A DNA stretch of 8,132 nucleotides from Clostridia bacterium (lineage in GTDB: Bacteria; Bacillota; Clostridia; Saccharofermentanales; Saccharofermentanaceae): contig JADGQQ010000099.1 of NCBI GenBank assembly GCA_017881645.1, positions 1 to 8,132 on the forward strand. Reading direction: 5' to 3'. Under the pieces are notes generated by a model, which did not search any database, had not been told where the DNA came from, and saw nothing but the letters and a program-made list of their open reading frames with translations. Of this stretch, positions 1 to 5,588 are shown piece after piece. The position numbers and the translations under genes are program-made. Each line of letters opens with the position of its first letter. The first letter of the stretch is position 1.

Positions 1-56
1 GGACTCGCGTCCTCCGAAAGGCGCAAGCGGACTTACGTCCTCCGAAAGGCGCGAAA
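1..56. repeat. Tandem 28-bp repeat, two units, cut by the window edge
   Basis: Two units lie head to tail at 1-28 and 29-56. The first 24 bases of each differ only at two adjacent positions (CG in unit 1, TA in unit 2), and a third copy of this core lies at 881-904. Each core contains GGAC-NNNN-GTCC followed by CC-GAAA-GG. Read on the - strand, the four-base loop of the first hairpin is GCGA in unit 1 and GTAA in units 2 and 3, so both are GNRA loops. The array probably continues to the left of the window. It has no unique spacers, so it is not a CRISPR array. Confidence 0.75.
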
Positions 57-100
57 AGAGCAGCTCTTCCGTTCTGATTTTACGGTAAGAAGGCCGATTA
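27..100. repeat. 74-bp perfect direct repeat, left copy
   Basis: This stretch is identical base for base to 879-952, 852 bp away. It contains one 28-bp repeat core, the small palindrome AAGAGC-A-GCTCTT and a CCGT/ACGG stem. In the right copy the repeat ends precisely with the three bases of the stop codon of the glycoside hydrolase gene, so the left copy looks like a duplicate of that gene's 3' flank. The toxin-antitoxin operon lies between the two copies. Confidence 0.9.
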
Positions 101-111
101 ATGTAAAGCTA
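99..111. repeat. 13-bp direct repeat TAATGTAAAGCTA, left copy
   Basis: The same 13 bases recur at 811-823, just past the toxin-antitoxin terminator. A shorter version, AATGTAAAG, is also present at 167-175. The two 13-bp copies bracket about 700 bp holding the whole operon. They could be the core of a former integration site or remnants of a duplication; no recombinase is present. Confidence 0.5.
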
Positions 112-181
112 CACCAGAGATCCCAAACAACTACACAAATGGCAACGAAATATGCAAATAATATACAATGTAAAGTGAAAC

Positions 182-207
182 ATAGCAATATGCTTGTTTT
201 TTGCTAT
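182..207. promoter_or_regulatory. Inverted repeat, candidate toxin-antitoxin operator
   Basis: ATAGCAA (182-188) and TTGCTAT (201-207) are perfect 7-bp inverted arms separated by 12 bases. The -35 hexamer (194-199) lies between them. RelB/DinJ antitoxins bind palindromes in their own promoter through a ribbon-helix-helix domain, so this is a reasonable operator candidate. The assignment is an inference from position and symmetry. Confidence 0.45.
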
Positions 208-222
208 TTGACATGGTAGAAT
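194..222 (+). promoter_or_regulatory. Promoter of the toxin-antitoxin operon
   Basis: A -35 TTGTTT (194-199) and a -10 TAGAAT (217-222) are separated by 17 bases. TG at 214-215, one base before the -10 box, makes it an extended -10 promoter. Transcription would start near 229, leaving a short leader before the start codon at 251. A perfect TTGACA at 208-213 is badly spaced for any good -10 box and is probably not used. Confidence 0.6.
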
Positions 223-250
223 AAAGCCACAGTAAGAAAGGAGTGATTTT

Positions 251-508
251 ATGGCACAGATTAACTTTCGGGTAGATGATGATATAAAACGAGACGCAGA
301 ACAAGCTTGTTCTGCAATGGGTTTGAGCATGTCGGCGGCAATCAATGTATTTTTGACCAAAGTTGCCAGAGAGAAGCGCATACCCTTTGAACTTTCCGCA
401 GATCCGTTTTTTTCGGCAAGCAATATAAGACATTTGGAAAAAGTCGCAGCGGAGATAAACGCAGGAACGGCAAAGTTGGTCGAGAATGACATAATTGAGG
501 TGGACTAA
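251..508 (+). CDS. RelB/DinJ-type antitoxin
   Basis: This 85-residue protein is the antitoxin half of a type II toxin-antitoxin pair. The N-terminus (about residues 2-42) fits a ribbon-helix-helix fold: a short strand AQINFRVDD, then two helices, the second with the S-x-S-x-A-I-N-V-F-L pattern typical of RelB/DinJ proteins. This half would dimerise and bind the operon's own operator. The C-terminal half, from about residue 45, would wrap around and inhibit the toxin. The ATG at 251 is supported by AAAGGAG at 237-243, seven bases upstream. The stop codon overlaps the toxin start by one base (TAATG at 506-510), so the two are translationally coupled, as usual for such pairs. The antitoxin family most often found with YoeB is YefM/Phd, so this is a mixed pairing. 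The family call is confident; the exact subfamily is less so. Confidence 0.88.
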   Translation: MAQINFRVDDDIKRDAEQACSAMGLSMSAAINVFLTKVAREKRIPFELSADPFFSASNIRHLEKVAAEINAGTAKLVENDIIEVD

Positions 509-768
509 TGCGGCTGTTATGGGAAGAAAGCGCATGGGAAGATTATTGCTACTGGCAGTTACAGGACAAGAAAACACTAAAACGGATAAATACACTTATA
601 AAGGATATGCAGCGCAGTGCCTTTGATGGTATTGGCAAGCCAGAGCCGCTAAAAGAAAATCTTAGTGGCTTTTGGAGTCGCCGCATTGATGAAGTACACA
701 GGATTGTTTATCAAGAAAAAGACGGGGCGATTATTATTGCTTCCTGTCGAGGGCATTACGAGGATTAA
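508..768 (+). CDS. yoeB: YoeB/Txe-family toxin, ribosome-dependent mRNA endonuclease
   Basis: This 86-residue protein matches the YoeB/Txe family along its whole length (E. coli YoeB has 84 residues). YoeB toxins bind the ribosome and cut mRNA in the A site, stopping translation. The diagnostic stretch GKPEPLKENLSGFWSRRI (residues 43-60) is present. The catalytic residues fall at the same numbers as in E. coli YoeB: E46, R65, H83 and Y84. The protein should therefore be an active nuclease. It carries two extra residues, ED, after the usual terminal HY. The start overlaps the antitoxin stop by one base, and GAGG at 497-500 lies seven bases upstream. The stop codon lies inside the left arm of the terminator hairpin at 764-794. 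The antitoxin just upstream should neutralise it and repress the operon together with it. Confidence 0.93.
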   Translation: MRLLWEESAWEDYCYWQLQDKKTLKRINTLIKDMQRSAFDGIGKPEPLKENLSGFWSRRIDEVHRIVYQEKDGAIIIASCRGHYED

Positions 769-799
769 ACTGTAACGTGAAGTTACAGTTTAATAGTTT
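764..799 (+). terminator. Rho-independent terminator of the toxin-antitoxin operon
   Basis: ATTAAACTGTAAC (764-776) and GTTACAGTTTAAT (782-794) form a perfect 13-bp stem with a 5-base loop, followed by a T-rich run at 797-801. The stop codon of the toxin gene is part of the left arm. The stem is A/T-rich but long. Because it is symmetrical it could also help end transcription arriving from the convergent gene on the right. Confidence 0.8.
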
Positions 800-810
800 T
801 TGCCAAACTT

Positions 811-836
811 TAATGTAAAGCTATAATTATTTCCCG
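811..836. repeat. Right copy of the 13-bp repeat plus relic of the gene end
   Basis: Positions 811-823 repeat the 13 bases at 99-111. Positions 826-836 (ATTATTTCCCG) repeat 949-959, which is the stop codon and last codons of the glycoside hydrolase gene. The stretch therefore looks like a scar: the 74-bp left copy at 27-100, interrupted at its ATTA end, would resume here. From 837 to 878 there is no gene, only an A/T-rich stretch with the palindrome AAAAAGCTTTTT at 859-870. Confidence 0.45.
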
Positions 837-878
837 ATAAGCAAAAGGAAATAAATGCAAAAAGCTTTTTCGCTATCT

Positions 879-952
879 GCGGACTTACGTCCTCCGAAAG
901 GCGCGAAAAGAGCAGCTCTTCCGTTCTGATTTTACGGTAAGAAGGCCGATTA
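879..952. repeat. 74-bp perfect direct repeat, right copy
   Basis: Identical to 27-100. It forms the 3' untranslated flank of the glycoside hydrolase gene on the - strand and includes that gene's TAA stop codon (950-952). It contains the third 28-bp repeat core (881-904). It is probably the original copy, because it joins smoothly to a complete gene. Confidence 0.9.
904..920 (-). terminator. Weak possible terminator after the glycoside hydrolase gene
   Basis: Read on the - strand, AAGAG-CTG-CTCTT is followed by two more T residues and lies about 30 bases past the stop codon. The stem is only five base pairs and the T run is short. It may act together with the neighbouring hairpins of the 28-bp repeat. 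The same structure is duplicated at 56-68. Confidence 0.3.
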
Positions 953-2335
953 TTTCCCGTCGTACGCGCCGGTCGGATATTTTGCGGCCGGATTCCAGAG
1001 AATCCATTCATTGAGACCGGCGTCCTGTACAGCTTTGATTTGCGCATTGATCTGATCGTATCCATAGGTCATCCAGTTCGGATTACCGGCATCATCTTTG
1101 CCGATATAGCTGGCTGTAAAGGCCTGAAGATAGGGGCGAACGGTTGCGAAGCCTGCAACAGAATCTTCGTCGGACCCCATAATAAGTGCGTCATAGACTA
1201 CATCGTGCGGACTGAAGTCCGGTTTGCTGAAATTCTGCCCGTTCAGGCTAGTGTTCAACGCATAATGGGAGGGGTAAATCATCGGGCATACGGAATCAAT
1301 TCCGGTTAACCCCACGGATGCCCAGTCCTGACCCAAAGAGGCTCCGTCGCTGGCACTCGAAAGAGTGATGGCAAAAACATCCGCCATGACAGGTACGCCG
1401 TATTCATCCTGAATTCGAATGCGGGCAGTCTGCAGGAAACGGTTGATGACTTCCGCCTTGGAAGGTGTGGTCGCCGGATCCCCGAAATAGGGTTTCTCAC
1501 CGGTTGTGGTACCGCCGGTCGGAAAGCGCACATAGTCGAACTGAATTTCATCGACGCCCGCCTGAACAGCCTCAATGGCAATATCGATATTGTAATCCCA
1601 GGTACGTGTATCATATGGATTGACAAAAGAATTGCTTCCTTCATTTTTAAAGTACAGAGGGTTCCCCTGTGCATCTTTAATGCTAAACTCGGGCTTTTGT
1701 TTGGCAAGTTCGGGATCCTTAAAACAAACAATTCTGCCGATGACAAGAATGTTATTGTCATGACATTTTTGAATCACTTTCTTTAGATCGTAAGAACTGG
1801 TTATGACGCCGATGTCTGAAGCCAGTGCGTTCGTGCTGTTGAACAGGACACCGTTGGATTCCTTAAGATCAATGACAAATGCATTGATTTCGGAATTTTT
1901 GGCGAGTTCGATATTGGTATCGAGATATGCGGCCTGCCCGAGATAGATGGCGTGGATATCATGATGAACGACCGCCACAGGGCTCTCAGAAGTTGGCAGC
2001 GGACCAAAAAAACTGTCTGCAAGTGCCGAAACAGGCAACAGTTCTGCCGTAGTAGGCATCGTCGTAGGAGAGGGAGTAACGGAGACTGCACCTGAAGTAG
2101 ATTCAACGGGTGAGGGAGTAGAGGTCGCAATGTCTGTATGGGATGTCGTCTGTTTGGAAGGATTTGATGCGAATGCGGAAGACAGTGCCCGCCCAATAAG
2201 GAGAACGGATAATCCAAGGATGAGAACGAGCATTACAAGAATGAAGATGCGCAGGTACAGGATAATTTTATGCTTGGTCTTTTTCGTCAGCTTTTTCTGC
2301 GGCGGCAAATAGGGCTGATTTTCAGATGGCTTCAT
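950..2335 (-). CDS. Membrane-anchored putative glycoside hydrolase (DUF4015 family)
   Basis: The protein has 461 residues. Residues 1-23 are short and lysine-rich, 24-48 are one membrane helix, about 55-105 are a Ser/Thr/Pro-rich linker, and about 120-455 are a TIM-barrel-like domain of the putative glycoside hydrolase family DUF4015 (Pfam PF13200). Family marks include NAFVIDLKES near the start of the domain, the acidic signature DEIQFDYVRFP in the middle, VMADVFAITL, VCPMIYPSHY, and a C-terminal LNEWILWNPAAKY. The barrel should lie outside the membrane, tethered by the linker. Substrate is unknown; the family is thought to act on polysaccharides. The ATG at 2335 is chosen because GGGAGG (- strand, 2343-2348) stands seven bases upstream; the frame is open for 18 more codons, to an ATG at 2389, but that start would lie almost at the predicted transcription start. 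It is convergent with the toxin-antitoxin operon and divergent from the Nudix gene. Confidence 0.87.
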   Translation of the reverse strand: MKPSENQPYLPPQKKLTKKTKHKIILYLRIFILVMLVLILGLSVLLIGRALSSAFASNPSKQTTSHTDIATSTPSPVESTSGAVSVTPSPTTMPTTAELLPVSALADSFFGPLPTSESPVAVVHHDIHAIYLGQAAYLDTNIELAKNSEINAFVIDLKESNGVLFNSTNALASDIGVITSSYDLKKVIQKCHDNNILVIGRIVCFKDPELAKQKPEFSIKDAQGNPLYFKNEGSNSFVNPYDTRTWDYNIDIAIEAVQAGVDEIQFDYVRFPTGGTTTGEKPYFGDPATTPSKAEVINRFLQTARIRIQDEYGVPVMADVFAITLSSASDGASLGQDWASVGLTGIDSVCPMIYPSHYALNTSLNGQNFSKPDFSPHDVVYDALIMGSDEDSVAGFATVRPYLQAFTASYIGKDDAGNPNWMTYGYDQINAQIKAVQDAGLNEWILWNPAAKYPTGAYDGK

Positions 2336-2398
2336 ATTGGATCCTCCCAAGAACGCATGGAATCCCGTTCCTTTTCTCATTTCACACAATTTTCATTA

Positions 2399-2427
2399 AT
2401 TATATCGGAATTCATAATGAAGAACAA
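2399..2427 (-). promoter_or_regulatory. Promoter of the glycoside hydrolase gene
   Basis: Read on the - strand, TTGTTC (2422-2427) and a consensus TATAAT (2399-2404) are separated by 17 bases. Transcription would begin near 2392, giving a leader of about 56 bases before the ATG at 2335. This supports the shorter start over the one at 2389. Confidence 0.65.
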
Positions 2428-2430
2428 GTG

Positions 2431-2457
2431 TTTGCCTTTTCGATGTTTGCCTTTCGA
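2431..2457. promoter_or_regulatory. Direct repeat between divergent promoters
   Basis: TTTGCCTTTTCGA (2431-2443) and TTTGCCTTTCGA (2446-2457) start 15 bases apart and differ by one inserted T. They sit just upstream of the -35 box of the leftward promoter and about 20 bases upstream of the -35 box of the rightward one. The position suits a shared regulator binding site, but no regulator gene is in the window. Confidence 0.4.
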
Positions 2458-2478
2458 CCGGCTGCGGTGCGTATTTCA

Positions 2479-2507
2479 TTGTCGGTATCTTTTTACCGTG
2501 CTACAAT
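2479..2507 (+). promoter_or_regulatory. Promoter of the Nudix-YigZ operon
   Basis: A -35 TTGTCG (2479-2484) and a -10 TACAAT (2502-2507) are separated by 17 bases. TG at 2499-2500 makes an extended -10. Transcription would start near 2514. It probably drives the Nudix gene, yigZ and the two-helix membrane protein gene, and possibly htrA. Confidence 0.6.
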
Positions 2508-2555
2508 ATAAAAACAAAGTGGATTCATATGACACATGGAGAAAGGCGGCGTATT

Positions 2556-2969
2556 ATGCTTGTACGTAATTGTTCCGGAGGCATTGTTTTTCATGATGAT
2601 TCCGTCCTTCTTTTATACAACGAAAAAAGTGAATGGTGTTTCCCGAAAGGGGTCATCCGGTCGGTTGAAAAGCCGGAAGACGTTGCTTTGGAGCGTGTAA
2701 GCACGGAGGCAGGCATTCATGCAGTCATATTGTCTCCCGCAGGCCGGACGAACTATGAATTCTACTCCATCGCGAGACAAAGACCCGTATGCAACAAAAT
2801 CGTCTGGTATGTGATGAAAGCACTCGACACGGATGTTGTTCCGAATTCATCGCAGAACTTCTCGTCCGGTGCGTTTTATTCCATAAAGGAAGCACTCGAC
2901 ATGGTTACCTACAGTCAGGACAAATCATTGCTGATGCTGGCATACCAGAGATATAAGGAGCTCGTCTGA
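2556..2969 (+). CDS. Nudix-fold protein with a degenerate Nudix box
   Basis: From the ATG at 2556 the protein has 137 residues, normal for a small MutT/diadenosine-polyphosphate-hydrolase-type Nudix protein. The fold marks are there: GGIVF near the N-terminus, WCFPKG at 27-32 and KIVWYVMKAL at 81-90. The Nudix box (G-x5-E-x7-REUxEE-x-GU) begins at G32 and E38, but the REUxEE core reads ERVSTE at 46-51: the Arg-Glu pair is reversed and one of the two following glutamates is Thr. Two of the three metal-binding glutamates are missing, so nucleotide pyrophosphatase activity is doubtful and a binding or regulatory role is possible. The start at 2556 is preferred because AAAGGCGG (2542-2549) lies upstream; an in-frame ATG at 2529 has no convincing binding site. 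The next gene begins at the base after the stop. Confidence 0.8.
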   Translation: MLVRNCSGGIVFHDDSVLLLYNEKSEWCFPKGVIRSVEKPEDVALERVSTEAGIHAVILSPAGRTNYEFYSIARQRPVCNKIVWYVMKALDTDVVPNSSQNFSSGAFYSIKEALDMVTYSQDKSLLMLAYQRYKELV

Positions 2970-3629
2970 TTGTATAGAGAAGAGTGGAATACACTTTCTA
3001 AGACTTCACATATTTCGCTTGAGGTTAAGAAATCGGTATTTATTGCGGAAGCCGCACCCATTTTATCCGCAAAAGATGCGGAAGATTTCCTTAGCGCCGT
3101 GAAAAAGAAATATCCGGATGCCCGGCATCATGTGTATGCATGGCGTCTGGGAGGCGATGAAATTCTGCAGCGCTACAGCGATGACGGGGAGCCGGCCGGA
3201 ACTGCCGGAATCCCGGTTCTGGATATTCTGCGGCGCAACCAAATGGATGATGCAATTCTCGTCGTAACGAGATATTTTGGCGGTATACTTCTGGGAACCG
3301 GAGGTCTGGCTCGTGCCTATACGCAGGCCGCATCCCTTGCTCTTGAGGAAGCCGTGCCGTCCATTTGCAGATTGTGCGAATTTTATCATGTTATGGTAAG
3401 CTATTCACAAATAGATCGACTTCGGTACATTTTAAAGAAAGCCGGCTATTTGACGGAGGATCCGGTTTTCGGGACAATGCCGGTACTTCCGGTATATTGC
3501 CGGACCGGCCAGAAAGATTCTCTTCTGAGGACATGCATGGATGCGACTGCCGGACAGGCCGAAATATCCTATATAGACAACCGGACAGTAATCGCAGGAA
3601 GAATGGGGGAAAGATCCATTGAATCATAA
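2970..3629 (+). CDS. yigZ: YigZ/IMPACT family protein (UPF0029; YvyE-like)
   Basis: The 219-residue length is typical of bacterial YigZ/YvyE proteins. The N-terminal UPF0029/IMPACT domain (about residues 19-125) shows the signature HHVYAWRLG (53-61), YSDDGEPAGTAG (69-80), RYFGG (101-105) and LGTGGLARAY (108-117). The C-terminal part (about 139-200) corresponds to DUF1949, a small ferredoxin-like domain. The bacterial role is not settled; the eukaryotic relative IMPACT regulates the translation-control kinase GCN2, so a translation-linked role is often suggested. The start is TTG, directly after the stop of the Nudix gene, with AAGGAG at 2955-2960 nine bases upstream. The 3' end overlaps the next gene by 11 bases. 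Family identity is secure. Confidence 0.93.
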   Translation: MYREEWNTLSKTSHISLEVKKSVFIAEAAPILSAKDAEDFLSAVKKKYPDARHHVYAWRLGGDEILQRYSDDGEPAGTAGIPVLDILRRNQMDDAILVVTRYFGGILLGTGGLARAYTQAASLALEEAVPSICRLCEFYHVMVSYSQIDRLRYILKKAGYLTEDPVFGTMPVLPVYCRTGQKDSLLRTCMDATAGQAEISYIDNRTVIAGRMGERSIES

Positions 3630-4200
3630 TTCGATGAATAATGAATCAGATATGTCTTTCGGATCCATGCCTTCTGCGGAAATTCGCCAGCTGGACCACA
3701 GCGCCTGGTGGGCTGTATTTATGAGCCTTGTCGGAACAATGCCGCGCAAAGCCGAAGCGAGCCGTTTATCCGATGATCCGGTACATGTGGTTCACGGACA
3801 GCATTTTTCCATAAGAGACTGCGCTATGCATGCGATTGCCGCTGCCTATGATGAGAATCTGCAGCTGGTGGCACGCGACTACGAAGAACAGGCGAACAAG
3901 CTGATTTTTTCGTTTGACAAGAGAGTGTATATTCGGGTGAGCCGGAATTTTGACCGTCAGCGACTCAAGTATCTTGTAATTTGCGCTGCCTGTCTTCTTT
4001 TTGGCATGGTTATGGCCCTGATTGTATCCCTTCGTGAAAAGACATCCGGAGGCATGACCGTACTGATCACGATTTCGATTCTTCTTGCTGCAGCCAGTGC
4101 AGTCATGGCAGCTCTTACAACATGGAGAAAACGAAAAATACTGTATCGGAACAGGCACAAGGCGAACGAAGACGATTCCAACCCGGGTCAACAGCAATAA
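3619..4200 (+). CDS. Unrecognised protein with two C-terminal membrane helices
   Basis: I do not recognise a family for this 193-residue protein. Residues 1-115 are soluble and mixed in charge, with a VHVVHGQHFSIRDCAMHAIAAAYDEN stretch split around residue 62 that looks helical. Two hydrophobic helices follow at about 117-138 and 145-168, joined by a short loop with GG, and the protein ends in a basic RKRK patch and a polar tail. Both ends probably face the cytoplasm. The start is taken as TTG at 3619, with GGGGGA (3605-3610) eight bases upstream; an in-frame ATG at 3634 lacks a binding site. The gene overlaps yigZ by 11 bases, so co-expression is likely. The 131 bp that follow hold no clear terminator, so htrA may be in the same transcript. 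Confidence 0.72.
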   Translation: MNHNSMNNESDMSFGSMPSAEIRQLDHSAWWAVFMSLVGTMPRKAEASRLSDDPVHVVHGQHFSIRDCAMHAIAAAYDENLQLVARDYEEQANKLIFSFDKRVYIRVSRNFDRQRLKYLVICAACLLFGMVMALIVSLREKTSGGMTVLITISILLAAASAVMAALTTWRKRKILYRNRHKANEDDSNPGQQQ

Positions 4201-4331
4201 TCGTTCACTTTTACCGCAATCCTGCCCAAAAAACCAACAGTACATATGGTACAACAAAGATAGACATAAAACAGATGCAGGGAGTGTCTTCCAAATGAAG
4301 ACAACGAACTGTGAGAGGAGAATGCTCGATT

Positions 4332-5588
4332 ATGAATAAATTATTCAAGCCCCGTTCAGTGACTTCATGTACCGATGCATCCGGCAGCAAAGAGGCGTTC
4401 CATGCCGGGAGCATCAAAAGAACGAATAAAAAAGGTTCTTGGAAAACAAGCGCTATTGTATTGACAGCCGTAGGAATCGTTTTGACGGCCGTGCTTGTGC
4501 TCGGGTCCGTTGGGCTCATGTTCTATTTTGTACGTCAGGTCAGACCGGATTCGGTATCCAATACGGCTCCGATAACGGCGCAGACAATACCATCGTCTGC
4601 AAACTCCGCGGACAAGAATTTTACCATTACCGATGCTGCGACTTTGCCGGATAAAGACGGAAAAAAAGCATTGTCTACGATGGAAATCGCAAGCAAAGTC
4701 GGTCCGGCAACCGTATCCATTACTGCGGACGTATCCTATACCAGCATATACGGAACCACAGAGACCGGTCAGTCATCCGGATCCGGGTTTATCATTTCCC
4801 AGGACGGATACATTGTAACGAACAACCATGTAATCAGCGGTGCAACTTCCGCAAAGGTTCTTGTTCCGGGTGAGACCAAACCGGTTGATGCCGTAATTGT
4901 TGGAACAGATACGACTACGGATATTGCCGTACTGAAAATTGACCGGCAAAATTTACCCTTTGTAACCTTGGGTGATTCGGACGCTCTCCAGGTCGGCGAA
5001 CTGGCTGTTGCCATCGGCAATCCTTTCGGTGAACTGGCCGGATCTGTTACCGTCGGTGTCGTAAGTGCTCTTGACAGAGAAATAGCCATTAACGACACAA
5101 CCTATAATCTGATCCAGACCGATGCATCCATCAACTCCGGAAATTCCGGCGGACCCCTCGTAAATTCCTATGGCGAAGTCATTGGAGTAACGAATGCAAA
5201 GATGTCCAACGGCGAAGGAATCGGGTTTGCCATTCCGATTAATGATGTAAAATCCGTGATCGAAGAACTGATAAATAACGGATATGTTACGGGCCGTCCG
5301 GTTCTTGGAATCGGCGTTCTGGCAGTCGACGCCACTACGGCAAGTCAATACGGCTGGCCGAGCGGAGTGTATGTTCGCGAGATTACACCCAAAGGCCCCG
5401 CGGAATTGGCAGGACTTCAAGTTGGTGATATAATAACGAAAATCGACGGAAAAGCAATTGCAACAACGGAAGATGTTGTAACTGTCAAGGATGCCCATAA
5501 GATCGGGGATACAATTACGGTTACTGTATACAGAAACGGTGAGACGAAAGAATTTAGTCTGATACTTCAGGAGGATAAACCTGCATGA
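4332..5588 (+). CDS. htrA: HtrA/DegP-type membrane-anchored serine protease with PDZ domain
   Basis: This 418-residue S1C-family protease degrades or refolds damaged proteins outside the membrane. A cytoplasmic basic N-terminus is followed by one membrane helix (about 38-67), a polar linker, the trypsin-like domain (about 115-315) and one PDZ domain (about 325-412). The catalytic triad is visible: H166 in TNNHV, D197 in TTDIAVLKI and S272 in GNSGGP. The single PDZ and N-terminal anchor match Gram-positive HtrA enzymes. The ATG at 4332 is chosen, with AGAGGAG at 4314-4320 eleven bases upstream; a GTG at 4311 in frame has no binding site. The 131-bp gap upstream contains a possible extended -10 (TGGTACAAC, 4247-4255) but no good -35, so an own promoter is uncertain. 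The stop overlaps the next start (ATGA, 5585-5588). Confidence 0.95.
   Translation: MNKLFKPRSVTSCTDASGSKEAFHAGSIKRTNKKGSWKTSAIVLTAVGIVLTAVLVLGSVGLMFYFVRQVRPDSVSNTAPITAQTIPSSANSADKNFTITDAATLPDKDGKKALSTMEIASKVGPATVSITADVSYTSIYGTTETGQSSGSGFIISQDGYIVTNNHVISGATSAKVLVPGETKPVDAVIVGTDTTTDIAVLKIDRQNLPFVTLGDSDALQVGELAVAIGNPFGELAGSVTVGVVSALDREIAINDTTYNLIQTDASINSGNSGGPLVNSYGEVIGVTNAKMSNGEGIGFAIPINDVKSVIEELINNGYVTGRPVLGIGVLAVDATTASQYGWPSGVYVREITPKGPAELAGLQVGDIITKIDGKAIATTEDVVTVKDAHKIGDTITVTVYRNGETKEFSLILQEDKPA

Noticed and set aside
1..56. Short regular repeats as a CRISPR array
   Set aside because: The units are directly adjacent with no unique spacers, and no cas genes are present.
208..213. TTGACA as the -35 of the toxin-antitoxin promoter
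   Set aside because: A 17-base spacer would lead to AGTAAG, a poor -10; the TTGTTT/TAGAAT pair with an extended -10 fits better.
131..595. Long open frames on the - strand across the toxin-antitoxin operon
   Set aside because: They are antisense to two well-recognised genes, have no ribosome binding sites and resemble no family.
764..830. Hairpin and short repeats as an integron attC site
   Set aside because: The stem is a perfect A/T-rich hairpin followed by T residues, as in a terminator. The attC core sites and bulged structure are not visible and there is no integrase.
1306..2312. Other open frames overlapping the glycoside hydrolase gene
   Set aside because: They lie in alternative frames of a clear family member, with odd composition rich in Pro, Arg and Leu and no supporting signals.
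4236..4255. A promoter directly upstream of htrA
   Set aside because: There is an extended -10-like TGGTACAAC and a small GTAC palindrome, but no acceptable -35 at the right distance, so it is not listed as a feature.
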